Shown in pieces: positions 1 to 8,262 of a stretch of DNA of 64,000 nt. The first letter of the stretch is position 1. Every line of letters begins with the position of its first letter. The position numbers and the translations under genes were made by a program. The notes under the pieces were generated by a model, which saw only the letters and a program-made list of their open reading frames with translations, searched no databases and had not been told where the DNA came from. Source of the stretch: Duodenibacillus massiliensis (GTDB lineage Bacteria; Pseudomonadota; Gammaproteobacteria; Burkholderiales; Burkholderiaceae_F); assembly GCF_900128485.1 (NCBI RefSeq), contig NZ_LT635861.1:358972-422971 (forward strand), read 5' to 3'.

Positions 1-828
1 GAAGTCGGTGCCGGTACCTCTCATACAGCGACATTTCTGAGAGCGCTCGGACCTGAACCCTGGCGTGCCGCGTATGTGCAGCCGTCGCGCCGTCCCAAGG
101 ACGCCCGTTACGGCGAAAACCCCAACCGTCTGCACCAGCACCATCAGTATCAGGTGGTGTTAAAGCCCGCTCCCGTCAATATCGTTGATCTCTATCTGGA
201 TTCCCTCAGAGCGCTCGGCATCGATACGGAGGTCAACGACATCCGTTTCGTGGAAGACAACTGGGAAAACCCGACGCTCGGCGCCTGGGGCCTTGGCTGG
301 GAAGTGTGGATGAACGGTATGGAAGTCACGCAGTTTACGTACTTCCAGCAGGTGGGCGGCCTTGAGTGTAAGCCCATCACCGGTGAAATCACCTACGGGC
401 TTGAACGCCTGACGATGTATCTGCAGAACTGCGACAACGTCTTTGACCTGGTCTACACGAACTGGACCGACGGACTGGGCGAAGAGCACACGCTCACCTA
501 CGGCGACGTCTTCCATCAGAACGAAGTCGAGCAGAGTCACTACAACTTTGAAGCCAGTGACCCGGAAAAGCTCTTCAAGCAGTTTGATTACTTTGAAGGC
601 GAAGCCAAGCGCCTGATGGAACTCAGGCTCGCGCTGCCGGCCTACGAAATGGTTCTTAAGGCCGGCCACACCTTCAACCTTCTTGACGCCCGCGGTGCCA
701 TCAGCGTCACCGAACGAGCCGCCTACATTTCGCGCATCCGCAAATTCAGCCGTGAAGTGGCGCAGAGCTACTACGAATCGCGTGAACGCCTGGGATTCCC
801 CATGCTTAAGAACGCACATCACGCCTAA
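1..828 (+). CDS. glyQ: Glycyl-tRNA synthetase alpha subunit (5' partial)
   Basis: Catalytic alpha subunit of the tetrameric (alpha2beta2) bacterial glycyl-tRNA synthetase, which charges tRNA-Gly in the cytoplasm. The reading frame is open from base 1, so the true start lies outside the window. The first visible residues ([21 protein letters not shown]) belong to the conserved amino-terminal region of GlyQ, followed by [44 protein letters not shown] and the TER-A-Y segment near the end. It ends in HHA and stops 44 bp before glyS, the usual alpha-beta order, so the two are almost certainly one operon. About 275 residues of a roughly 300-residue family are visible. Confidence 0.97.
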   Translation, partial: EVGAGTSHTATFLRALGPEPWRAAYVQPSRRPKDARYGENPNRLHQHHQYQVVLKPAPVNIVDLYLDSLRALGIDTEVNDIRFVEDNWENPTLGAWGLGWEVWMNGMEVTQFTYFQQVGGLECKPITGEITYGLERLTMYLQNCDNVFDLVYTNWTDGLGEEHTLTYGDVFHQNEVEQSHYNFEASDPEKLFKQFDYFEGEAKRLMELRLALPAYEMVLKAGHTFNLLDARGAISVTERAAYISRIRKFSREVAQSYYESRERLGFPMLKNAHHA

Positions 829-872
829 GGCGAAGACCGGATTAAACACAATTTGCGGATAAAGAATTCAAA

Positions 873-2966
873 ATGACCAGTTTGTTAGTTGAACTTCAGA
901 CCGAAGAACTGCCCCCGAAGGCTTTAAAGAAACTTTCCGACGCGTTTGCCGAAGGTATTGCCAAGAGCCTCAGGGCCGCGCATTTTCTGACGGACGATTC
1001 CGTTGTGCACGCCTACGGTGCCCCGCGCCGCATGGCCGTTCACATCACCAACGTTCTTGAAAAGAGCCCGGACGAGGCCTTCCGTCAGAAGCTTGTGCCG
1101 GTGAAGGTCGGTATCGGTGCCGACGGTGAAGCCGCACCGGCCCTGGTGAAGAAAATGGCTGCGCTCGGCATTTCCTGCCCGGTTTCGGAGCTTAAGCGCG
1201 TGAGCGACGGCAAGACCGAACAGCTCTACTACGAAGGTGTGCGCGCCGGTCAGAGCCTTACGCACGGCCTGCAGCAGGCCCTCGAAGACAGCGTCAAGGC
1301 GCTGCCGATTCCGAAGGTCATGAATTATCAGTTGGCCGATGGTGTGACCACAGTGCAGTTCGTGCGCCCGGTGAAGCATCTCACGGCTCTTTACGGCAGC
1401 GACGTTGTCAACGTCACGATGTTCGGCCTTAAGGCAGGCCGCGTCACGATGGGGCACCGCTTTCATACGCATGCGCCGATTGAAATCACGTCGGCCGACA
1501 GTTACGCCGCTGAGCTTCTTGAAAGGGGCAAGGTTATTGCCGACTATGCCGAACGCCGTGCGCGCCTTGTGGAAGAACTCGGTAAGGCCGCCAAGCGCGA
1601 AGGCGGCACGCTCATTGCCCCTGAGGACCTTATCGATGAGACGAATTCGCTCACCGAGTGGCCTGTGATTTACGTCTCTGAATTTGAAGAGAAGTTTTTG
1701 GCCGTGCCCGAAGAATGCCTCATTCTGACGATGCAGACCAACCAGAAGTACTTCCCGATGCGCAGTGCCGACGGCAAACTCATGAATAAGTTCGCCCTGG
1801 TGTCGCACATTGAAGCCAAGGACGGCGGCAAAGCCATTGTTTCCGGTAACGCCCGTGTGGTGCGTGCACGTCTGGCTGACGCCGAGTTCTTCTACAACCA
1901 GGACTGCAAGGAAACGCTCGAAAGCCGCCTGCCCGGTCTGCAGCATGTTGTTTACCACAATAAGCTCGGCTCTCAGGCCGAACGGATGCTGCGCGTGAAG
2001 GCGCTTGCCGGCATGATTGCCAAGACAATCGGAGCCGATGTCACGCACGCAGAGCGCGCCGCCATGCTTGCCAAGGCGGATCTGCGCACCCTTATGGTGG
2101 GCGAATTCCCCGAGCTTCAGGGCATCATGGGTGAATACTATGCGCGCCACGACGGAGAGCCCGAAGACGTGGCTGTTGCCGTGCGTGAGCACTACGAACC
2201 GCGCTTTGCCGGCGACAAACTGCCCGAGAGCAAGGTGGCGCTTGCCGTTGCCCTGGCCGACAAGATGGAAACGCTTTGCGGCATGTTCGGTATCGGCCAG
2301 ATGCCCACGGGTGAAAAGGATCCTTTCGCGCTGCGCCGTCATGCGCTCGGTGTGCTCAGGATGCTCATTGAAAAAGAACTCACCGTGAGCCTCACGACCC
2401 TTGTGAAGTACGGGTTTGAAGTCGAAACCGGTGTGGCAGGCGTTAAGGACGCGTCCGCAGAGCTTCTGAACTTCTTCCACGACCGTCTGCGCGTGATGAT
2501 GCGCGATGCCGGTTACAGCGCTCAGGAAGTCGATTCTGTGCTGTGCGGCCGCCCGGCCGATCTTGCCGATATTCCGCAGCGTCTTGCCGCCGTGCGCCGC
2601 TTCCTGGAACTGCCTGAAGCCGAAAGCCTCACTGCAGCCAATAAGCGTATCGGCAACATTCTCAAAAAGATTGAGGGCGATGTTCCGACCGAAGTGGATC
2701 CGGCACTTTTTGCAGAACCGGCTGAAAAGGCGCTTTATGAAGCACTCTGCGATCATGAGCCGGTTGCGCAGGCGCTTTATGAAAAGGGCGAGTTCAGCGC
2801 GATGCTTGCCTCGCTTACGCCCTTGAAGACTCCGGTTGATGCGTTCTTTACCGATGTGATGGTCAACGCCGAGGATCCTGCGGTGCGCCGTAACCGTCAG
2901 GCGCTTTTAAACCGTCTGTCGACCCTGATGAACCGCGTGGCCGAACTCTCGCGCCTCGCACTCTGA
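873..2966 (+). CDS. glyS: Glycyl-tRNA synthetase beta subunit
   Basis: Beta subunit of glycyl-tRNA synthetase, needed for tRNA-Gly binding together with GlyQ. It has 697 residues, typical of the family (about 690-700). It opens with MTSLLVELQTEELPPKALKKL, the hallmark GlyS amino terminus, and contains the APRRMAV, TNQKYFP and GEFPELQGIMGEYYA segments; the last belongs to the HD-like region. The ATG at 873 follows glyQ by 44 bp and matches the conserved start. The downstream acyltransferase begins 13 bp after its stop, suggesting co-transcription. Confidence 0.97.
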   Translation: MTSLLVELQTEELPPKALKKLSDAFAEGIAKSLRAAHFLTDDSVVHAYGAPRRMAVHITNVLEKSPDEAFRQKLVPVKVGIGADGEAAPALVKKMAALGISCPVSELKRVSDGKTEQLYYEGVRAGQSLTHGLQQALEDSVKALPIPKVMNYQLADGVTTVQFVRPVKHLTALYGSDVVNVTMFGLKAGRVTMGHRFHTHAPIEITSADSYAAELLERGKVIADYAERRARLVEELGKAAKREGGTLIAPEDLIDETNSLTEWPVIYVSEFEEKFLAVPEECLILTMQTNQKYFPMRSADGKLMNKFALVSHIEAKDGGKAIVSGNARVVRARLADAEFFYNQDCKETLESRLPGLQHVVYHNKLGSQAERMLRVKALAGMIAKTIGADVTHAERAAMLAKADLRTLMVGEFPELQGIMGEYYARHDGEPEDVAVAVREHYEPRFAGDKLPESKVALAVALADKMETLCGMFGIGQMPTGEKDPFALRRHALGVLRMLIEKELTVSLTTLVKYGFEVETGVAGVKDASAELLNFFHDRLRVMMRDAGYSAQEVDSVLCGRPADLADIPQRLAAVRRFLELPEAESLTAANKRIGNILKKIEGDVPTEVDPALFAEPAEKALYEALCDHEPVAQALYEKGEFSAMLASLTPLKTPVDAFFTDVMVNAEDPAVRRNRQALLNRLSTLMNRVAELSRLAL

Positions 2967-2979
2967 CGGAAGTTACGCC

Positions 2980-3744
2980 ATGCGCGCCTTAAGGGGCTGG
3001 TGCTTTTACGTCGCTTTTTCGGTGACGCTCGTCCCAATCGCACTGGCCTGCGTCCTTTTGTGGCCGTTTGCAGGCGCGGCATGGCGCTATCAGAGAATCG
3101 TCAGACCCTGGTTGGGCCTGGTGATGGGGATGCTGAAGTTTTTCTGCGGCGTCACCTACGAAGTCCGGGGAGCGGAAAACATTCCGCTCACTTCCGGCCG
3201 TCCCGTTGTCGTTCTGAGCAAGCATTCTTCGGCTTGGGAAACGCTTTTTCTGCCGTACTACATTGACCACCGCATGGGCTTTGTCTACAAGGAGTCGCTG
3301 CACTGGATTCCTTTTCTGGGCTGGGCCTTAAAGTCAATGAACATGATTGCGATCAACCGCAGTAACGGCGCGGGCGCTTATGTGTCTTTCCTTAAAAAGG
3401 GCCTTCGGTTTGTGAAAAACGGCTGGTGGGTGACGCTTTTCCCGGAAGGAACGCGCGTCGCCTGGGGTGCCCGCGCGCGCTACAAGACGGGCGGCGCCCG
3501 TTTTGCCGTTGCCGCCAAAGCCCTGGTCCTGCCGGTGGCGCACGACGCCGGGCGCCTCTGGCCGCGAAACAGCATCGGTAAGACAAGCGGCACGATTCAT
3601 GTGACCTTCGGACCGGTCATTGATGCGGGAGCGGCCGATTTTGAGACCGTCAACCGTGAGCTTGAAGACTGGATTGAGGGTGAGATCGCCCGTATGTCCG
3701 GGCCTGACGCCGGTGCCGCACCGGTCAGGAATCAATCCGTATGA
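2980..3744 (+). CDS. plsC: 1-acyl-sn-glycerol-3-phosphate acyltransferase (PlsC family)
   Basis: Membrane acyltransferase of the PlsC/LPLAT family, expected to acylate lysophosphatidic acid to phosphatidic acid in phospholipid synthesis. An N-terminal hydrophobic segment covers about residues 8-30. The catalytic block reads SKHSSAWETLF, with His82 and an acidic residue five positions on (Glu87; the HX4E variant of HX4D). The acceptor-binding FPEGTR motif is at about 154-159. Length is 254 aa, normal for the family. The stop overlaps the start of the following YgjP-type gene by 4 bp. Family assignment is firm; which of several cellular LPLAT activities it performs is inferred. Confidence 0.88.
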   Translation: MRALRGWCFYVAFSVTLVPIALACVLLWPFAGAAWRYQRIVRPWLGLVMGMLKFFCGVTYEVRGAENIPLTSGRPVVVLSKHSSAWETLFLPYYIDHRMGFVYKESLHWIPFLGWALKSMNMIAINRSNGAGAYVSFLKKGLRFVKNGWWVTLFPEGTRVAWGARARYKTGGARFAVAAKALVLPVAHDAGRLWPRNSIGKTSGTIHVTFGPVIDAGAADFETVNRELEDWIEGEIARMSGPDAGAAPVRNQSV

Positions 3745-4478
3745 CAGCCGAAAACCGGCAGATACGGCTGCCGGAAACGAAAAAGGAACCGGCCTTTACG
3801 GTTTCCTACACCCTCATGCGGGAAGCCCGCCGCACACTGGCAGCGAAGCTCACCGAAGAAGGACTTGTCGTCAAAAGCCCGCTCAGAATGGCGCTTGCGG
3901 ACATCGAAGCGTTTCTCATCAAAAACACCCGCTGGATACGTAAGCATCTTGCCGCGCAGAAAGCCCGGCAGGACGTGGCCTCTCTTGCACAGTTGCGGCA
4001 CGGCGGGCGCTTTTTCTACCGAGGCCGCATGACCGGACTCATGCTCGGCGCAGAGAGGACCGTACTCATTGAACGCTGCGGGCAGCAGATTCTTTGTTTG
4101 TCAGCGGCCCGCGATGCAAGTCCCGCGGCAATCCGCGGGCATCTGCGGGGGTGGCTTGCCGCACAGGCAGCGCGCCTTTTTTCGGGGCGCGTGATGAGCA
4201 AAGCCGAAGCGTTCGGGCGAATTCCGTCTGCCGTGAGGCTTTCTGACGCCAAAACCAGCTGGGGAAGCTGTAAAAGCGACGGGACGATCCGGCTTTCCTG
4301 GCGGCTCATTGTTTTCCCTGATCCCGTCATTGACTACGTGATCTGTCATGAGCTTGCGCATCTGGCGCAGATGAATCATTCGGCGCGTTTTTGGACTGTG
4401 GTGGAGAGCTTAGACCCCGACTACAGGGCGCATGAGGCCTTTCTCAAGCAGTTCAACATCAGAATGTTTCCGCTATAG
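3741..4478 (+). CDS. YgjP-type (DUF45/WLM) zinc metallopeptidase
   Basis: Predicted cytoplasmic metal-dependent hydrolase of the YgjP/SprT-like group. The zinc-binding motif HELAH is at residues 203-207, followed by NHSARFW (His213) and the C-terminal P-x-Y-R-x-H-E segment seen in the family. The upstream KTSWGSCKSDGTIRLSWRLI block is also characteristic. It overlaps the preceding plsC by 4 bp, so the two are translationally coupled; glyQS-plsC-ygjP neighbourhoods occur in Burkholderiales. The physiological substrate is unknown for most of the family. Length 245 aa. Confidence 0.85.
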   Translation: MTAENRQIRLPETKKEPAFTVSYTLMREARRTLAAKLTEEGLVVKSPLRMALADIEAFLIKNTRWIRKHLAAQKARQDVASLAQLRHGGRFFYRGRMTGLMLGAERTVLIERCGQQILCLSAARDASPAAIRGHLRGWLAAQAARLFSGRVMSKAEAFGRIPSAVRLSDAKTSWGSCKSDGTIRLSWRLIVFPDPVIDYVICHELAHLAQMNHSARFWTVVESLDPDYRAHEAFLKQFNIRMFPL

Positions 4479-4549
4479 AGTGTCAGCAATAACGGCTCAT
4501 TCGGGTTTTAACCGTAGGTGTGCTTTTGGTGTTGTGCTAAAGTGCGCGG

Positions 4550-4574
4550 TGTGAAAAGGTGGGAAAAAGTGGGT
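4550..4574 (+). promoter_or_regulatory. MraZ-binding box upstream of mraZ
   Basis: Three TGGGN-type units with exact 10-bp periodicity are visible: TGTGA at 4550, TGGGA at 4560 and TGGGT at 4570, separated by 5-nt A-rich spacers. This is the spacing known for the MraZ regulatory box, where MraZ represses its own dcw operon. The first unit departs from consensus at the second G. The box lies about 100 bp ahead of the mraZ start; a promoter is expected just upstream, but no hexamer pair there is strong enough to call. Confidence 0.8.
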
Positions 4575-4671
4575 CGCCGATCCGGAAACGGCCGCCCGCG
4601 GGATTGTTTTTCTCTGCCTGACACTGCCGCAGGCCGCGGCATGGCCAACTTTGTGCATCAGGGGCACAGAC

Positions 4672-5097
4672 GTGTTTCAGGGAACTTCTTTATTAACGCT
4701 CGACGCCAAGGGACGGATGACGATGCCGACACGGTACCGTACGACCCTGGTGGATTCCTGCGGCCCTGACGTCACCTTAACGCGCCACCCTGACGGTTGC
4801 GTTCTGATTTACCCCCGTGCCGTCTGGCTTGAAAAAAAGAAAGCACTCGCAGCGCTTCCCTCAAGCGCGCGGATGCTGCAGCGCTTTGTTCTCGGAAGCG
4901 CGGTTGACCTCAGTATCGACAGTGCCGGGCGCCTTCTGATTCCGTCGGAATTAAGGGTGCTTTGTTCGCTGGATAAAGACGTGGCGCTCGTCGGTCTCGG
5001 GGAACATTTCGAAGTCTGGAATGCCCCCAAGCTCACCGAGCTTGAAGCTGCGGCATCTCAGGAACTTGCTGCCGCCGTGGCGGATTTTCACTTCTGA
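4672..5097 (+). CDS. mraZ: Transcriptional regulator MraZ
   Basis: DNA-binding repressor that heads the dcw cluster and autoregulates it. The product has two SpoVT/AbrB-like swapped-hairpin repeats, each with a recognisable D-x-K/A-G-R core: LTLDAKGRMTMPTRYR near the start and LSIDSAGRLLIPSELR in the second half. A GTG at 4672 (V-FQGTSLLTLDAKGR) is preferred over the upstream ATG at 4651, because family members begin at MFQG and an AGGGG lies 7-8 nt before it. This gives 141 aa, close to the usual 143-152. Its predicted operator is at 4550-4574. Confidence 0.95.
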   Translation: MFQGTSLLTLDAKGRMTMPTRYRTTLVDSCGPDVTLTRHPDGCVLIYPRAVWLEKKKALAALPSSARMLQRFVLGSAVDLSIDSAGRLLIPSELRVLCSLDKDVALVGLGEHFEVWNAPKLTELEAAASQELAAAVADFHF

Positions 5098-5108
5098 CGG
5101 AGGCGCTT

Positions 5109-6104
5109 GTGACAGATACAGCCGCTTCACTTCAGAAAGAAAAAGCCTTTGTGCATCTGTCGGTCTTGGCCGAAGCCGCGCCGCAGGCACTTCTGACCGA
5201 TCCCGATGGCATCTACGTGGATGCGACCTTCGGCCGCGGCGGGCATTCCCGCCGGATTCTTGCGGCTTTAAGCCCGAAGGGCAGGCTCATCGCCTTTGAC
5301 CGTGATCCTGAAGCGGTGAGGGCTGCTGCTTCAATCACTGATCCCCGTTTTACGATCATTCCGGCGCCGTTTTCAAGGATGCAGGCTGAGCTCAGTGCGC
5401 GAGATGTTACCTCGGTAACCGGCGTTCTTATGGACATCGGCGTGAGCAGTCCCCAGATTGATGATGCCGAGCGCGGCTTTTCCTTCCGTTTTGACGGGCC
5501 GCTTGACATGCGCATGGACACCGAGCACGGGATCACTGCGGCTCAGTGGCTTGCAAAAGCTCCGGCTGAGGATATCGAAAAGGTTTTGAAAATCTACGGC
5601 GAAGAGCGCATGGCAGGCCGTATTGCCCGCACGATCTGCGAAGTGAGAAAAACGGAGATCATCGACCGGACGGCGCAGCTTGCCCGCATTATTGCTTCGG
5701 CTGTGCCCCGCTCACGGCAGGACCCGCAGCAGCATCCGGCCACCCGGAGCTTTCAGGCGATCCGTATTTTTATTAACGGTGAACTCGATGAGCTTACGGC
5801 GGCGCTCGAAGAGGCAGGCGGACTGTTAAAGCCCGACGGAAAACTCTGCGTGATCAGTTTTCATTCGCTTGAAGACCGTATCGTGAAGCGCTTTTTTGAG
5901 GCAGGTGCCCATCCTGAACGTGCCGTGGACAGCCGCATCGCGCTCACAAGCGACATGCTGCCCGCGCCCCTGTGGCGCGATGTCACGCGGATTAAGCCTG
6001 ATGCCGGCGAGTGTGAGGCCAACCCCAGAGCCCGCAGCGCCGTGATGCGCACGGGCGTACGTACCGCGGCGCCTTGGGTGCCCGGCGGCAAGGGGAGGCT
6101 CTGA
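5109..6104 (+). CDS. rsmH: 16S rRNA (cytosine-1402-N4)-methyltransferase
   Basis: RsmH (MraW) methylates C1402 in the decoding site of 16S rRNA using S-adenosylmethionine. The SAM-binding motif DATFGRGGHS is near residue 40. Downstream are MDIGVSSPQIDDAERGFSF, GPLDMRMD and the C-terminal ISFHSLEDRIVK blocks, all diagnostic. The GTG start at 5109 has GGAGGCGC directly upstream. Length 331 aa. The TGA stop overlaps the ftsL ATG by one base. Confidence 0.97.
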   Translation: MTDTAASLQKEKAFVHLSVLAEAAPQALLTDPDGIYVDATFGRGGHSRRILAALSPKGRLIAFDRDPEAVRAAASITDPRFTIIPAPFSRMQAELSARDVTSVTGVLMDIGVSSPQIDDAERGFSFRFDGPLDMRMDTEHGITAAQWLAKAPAEDIEKVLKIYGEERMAGRIARTICEVRKTEIIDRTAQLARIIASAVPRSRQDPQQHPATRSFQAIRIFINGELDELTAALEEAGGLLKPDGKLCVISFHSLEDRIVKRFFEAGAHPERAVDSRIALTSDMLPAPLWRDVTRIKPDAGECEANPRARSAVMRTGVRTAAPWVPGGKGRL

Positions 6105-6439
6105 TGCGCTTTAACGTCGGCCGTCTTTCCGAGCCTTTCCTCTTTTTGGTGGCACTCGTTTCGGTGGTGGTTCTCTGGTCGAGTGCCTGTGCGCTCGTTT
6201 GGACACAGTACCGGGTGAGGCTGCTGTTCACGGAAATTGAACGCGCCAACGATATGGCGCGGCGTTTGTCGGATGACTCAAGCCAGCTCGCGCTTGACCT
6301 TTCCAAAGCCGCGCTGCCCGCGGCTGTGAGTGAAAAAGCCCGTCAGATGGGCTTTGCCCCCGCCGATCTTGCGGCGACGGTGCTTCTTGAGGTTTCTCCC
6401 GAAGAGCTCGCCCAGAGACACCTGGAGGTGCGCAAATGA
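6104..6439 (+). CDS. ftsL: Cell division protein FtsL
   Basis: Small bitopic divisome protein that with FtsB and FtsQ forms the subcomplex activating FtsWI. Sequence: a short cytoplasmic N-terminus, one membrane segment at about residues 11-33 (FLFLVALVSVVVLWSSACALV), then a periplasmic coiled-coil-prone region. At 111 aa it is normal for the family. The ATG at 6104 overlaps the rsmH stop (TGATG) and is preferred to the in-frame ATG at 6074 inside rsmH. FtsL is poorly conserved, so the assignment leans on topology and its position between rsmH and ftsI. Confidence 0.92.
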   Translation: MRFNVGRLSEPFLFLVALVSVVVLWSSACALVWTQYRVRLLFTEIERANDMARRLSDDSSQLALDLSKAALPAAVSEKARQMGFAPADLAATVLLEVSPEELAQRHLEVRK

Positions 6440-8262
6440 GAATGCCCGTCTTTCTCATCGGCCTCTGGCAGGGGCTCTGCCGCAAGGTGCAGCTCATCTG
6501 GAAGGAAGACAATTCGCCCAAAAAGCAGCACCCCAACGGCGGTGAAGAGGCGATGCTTCTGGTGCCGATTTCGCCGGGACGAAGCAAACTGCTGTTTTTC
6601 CTCTTTTTCTGCGGTCTCACCGCTGTTGTCTGCAAGGCCTTCTGGCTGCAGTGCGGCATTGACACGGAGTTTTTGCAGAAGCAGGGTGAGGCGCGTTACG
6701 CCCGCACGCTTTCAGTGCCCGCGCAGCGCGGTCAGATTGTGGACCGTAACGGCGTGGTGCTTGCTTCCACGATTCCGGCAAGAAGCATCTGGGCCGTACC
6801 GGAAGAAGCCGCTGAAGCAAGCCGCACGCAGATCGGAAAACTCGCTGAACTCGTGGGGGAGGATGAAAAAGCCGTCTGGCAGAGAATCCACGAGCGCCGT
6901 AACCGCAGTTTCGTCTACATCAAGCGTCAGCTTGACGTGGAAACTGCGCAGGCGGTACGGGATCTGCAGATTCCGGGGATTTACATCAGTAACGAAATGC
7001 GCCGCAACTACCCGGACGGCGAAATCTCCGCGCATGTGGTGGGCTTTACCGATTCCGATAATAACGGCCGTGAAGGGGTGGAACTTGCCGACAACGATCA
7101 GCTTGCGGGCAAACCCGGTTCGCGCCGCGTGATCCGTGACCGCCTCGGGCGCATTGTTGAAGACGTCTGGGTGAAGGAAGCCAAGGCCGGAGCCGACGTG
7201 GTTCTTTCCATCGATTCCCGTCTGCAGTTTATTGCGCATAACGCACTTAAAAAAGCAATTGCCAAGCATGAGGCAAAGGCCGGTGCGGTGGTTGTGGTGG
7301 ACGTGCACACGGGCGAAATTCTCGCAATGAGCAACTGGCCCACCTATGACCCCAACGTGCGCCGCACGCTTCGATTTGAAAACGTCCGCAACCGGGTGCT
7401 CACCGACACGTTTGAACCGGGATCGACGATGAAGCCGTTTGCGGTGGCCAAAGCGCTTGACCTCGGGATAGTGAGGCCCGATACGCTGGTGCAGACTGCG
7501 CCCGGAAAGCTCACGATCGGCGACAGAACGATCGGCGACACACATAACTACGGCATGATCACCGTGAGTCAGGTGGTCTCAAAGTCAAGCAACATCGGCA
7601 CGAGCAAAATCGCGCTTGAAATGACGCCGCAGACGTTGTGGCAGACCTATGAGGAGCTCGGGTTCGGGCGCTCTCCGAGAATCGGTTTTCCCGGCGCCGT
7701 CTCAGGGCGTCTGAGGCCCGCGGCCTCGTGGCGTCCGATTGAGCAGGCCACCATTTCCTACGGACACGGTATTTCGGTGTCGCTGATGCAGCTTGTGCGC
7801 GCCTATACGGCGCTCGCCCGAAACGGCGACGTGATCGATCTCACGTTCCGGCGCACCAACCGTGAAGCCCAGGGCATTCAGGTGTTTCGCCCGGAAGTGG
7901 CCCGCCAGATGCGCTCCATGATGATGGGAACGGTCACTGCGGGCGGCACGGCCCGGCGCGTGAGCGTGGAAGGGTATACGGTCGCGGGTAAAACCGGAAC
8001 CGCCAATAAGATTGAAAACGGTGAGTACGTCAGTAAATACGTGGCCAGTTTTGTGGGCATGGCGCCCGCAGGGCAGCCCCGTATTATCGTGGCCGTCATG
8101 ATTGACGAGCCCACCAAGGGCAGCTACTTCGGCGGCACGGTCGCCGGTCCCGTCTTTAACGACGTGGCCGCGGGCGCGCTGCGGCTGATCGGCGTACACC
8201 CCGATGATCCGACCGCGGTGAGCGGTTCCGGAATTTTTGTGAAAGGATTGCGAAATGACTGA
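6436..8262 (+). CDS. ftsI: Peptidoglycan D,D-transpeptidase FtsI (PBP3)
   Basis: Septum-specific penicillin-binding protein cross-linking peptidoglycan at division. Order of elements: cytoplasmic tail, membrane anchor (about 51-70), dimerisation domain beginning RGQIVDRNG, then the transpeptidase domain with the active-site S330-T-M-K333, SSN at 384-386 and KTG at 519-521. The class B topology and neighbours ftsL and murE identify it as FtsI. Its ATG overlaps the ftsL stop by 4 bp. An in-frame ATG 39 codons later (6553, MLLVPISPGRSKL) would give a more typical N-terminus, so the exact start is uncertain. Confidence 0.97.
   Translation: MRMPVFLIGLWQGLCRKVQLIWKEDNSPKKQHPNGGEEAMLLVPISPGRSKLLFFLFFCGLTAVVCKAFWLQCGIDTEFLQKQGEARYARTLSVPAQRGQIVDRNGVVLASTIPARSIWAVPEEAAEASRTQIGKLAELVGEDEKAVWQRIHERRNRSFVYIKRQLDVETAQAVRDLQIPGIYISNEMRRNYPDGEISAHVVGFTDSDNNGREGVELADNDQLAGKPGSRRVIRDRLGRIVEDVWVKEAKAGADVVLSIDSRLQFIAHNALKKAIAKHEAKAGAVVVVDVHTGEILAMSNWPTYDPNVRRTLRFENVRNRVLTDTFEPGSTMKPFAVAKALDLGIVRPDTLVQTAPGKLTIGDRTIGDTHNYGMITVSQVVSKSSNIGTSKIALEMTPQTLWQTYEELGFGRSPRIGFPGAVSGRLRPAASWRPIEQATISYGHGISVSLMQLVRAYTALARNGDVIDLTFRRTNREAQGIQVFRPEVARQMRSMMMGTVTAGGTARRVSVEGYTVAGKTGTANKIENGEYVSKYVASFVGMAPAGQPRIIVAVMIDEPTKGSYFGGTVAGPVFNDVAAGALRLIGVHPDDPTAVSGSGIFVKGLRND

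Noticed and set aside
924..2756. 610-codon minus-strand open frame over glyS
   Set aside because: Antisense artefact of GC-rich codon use; GlyS motifs on the plus strand are unmistakable.
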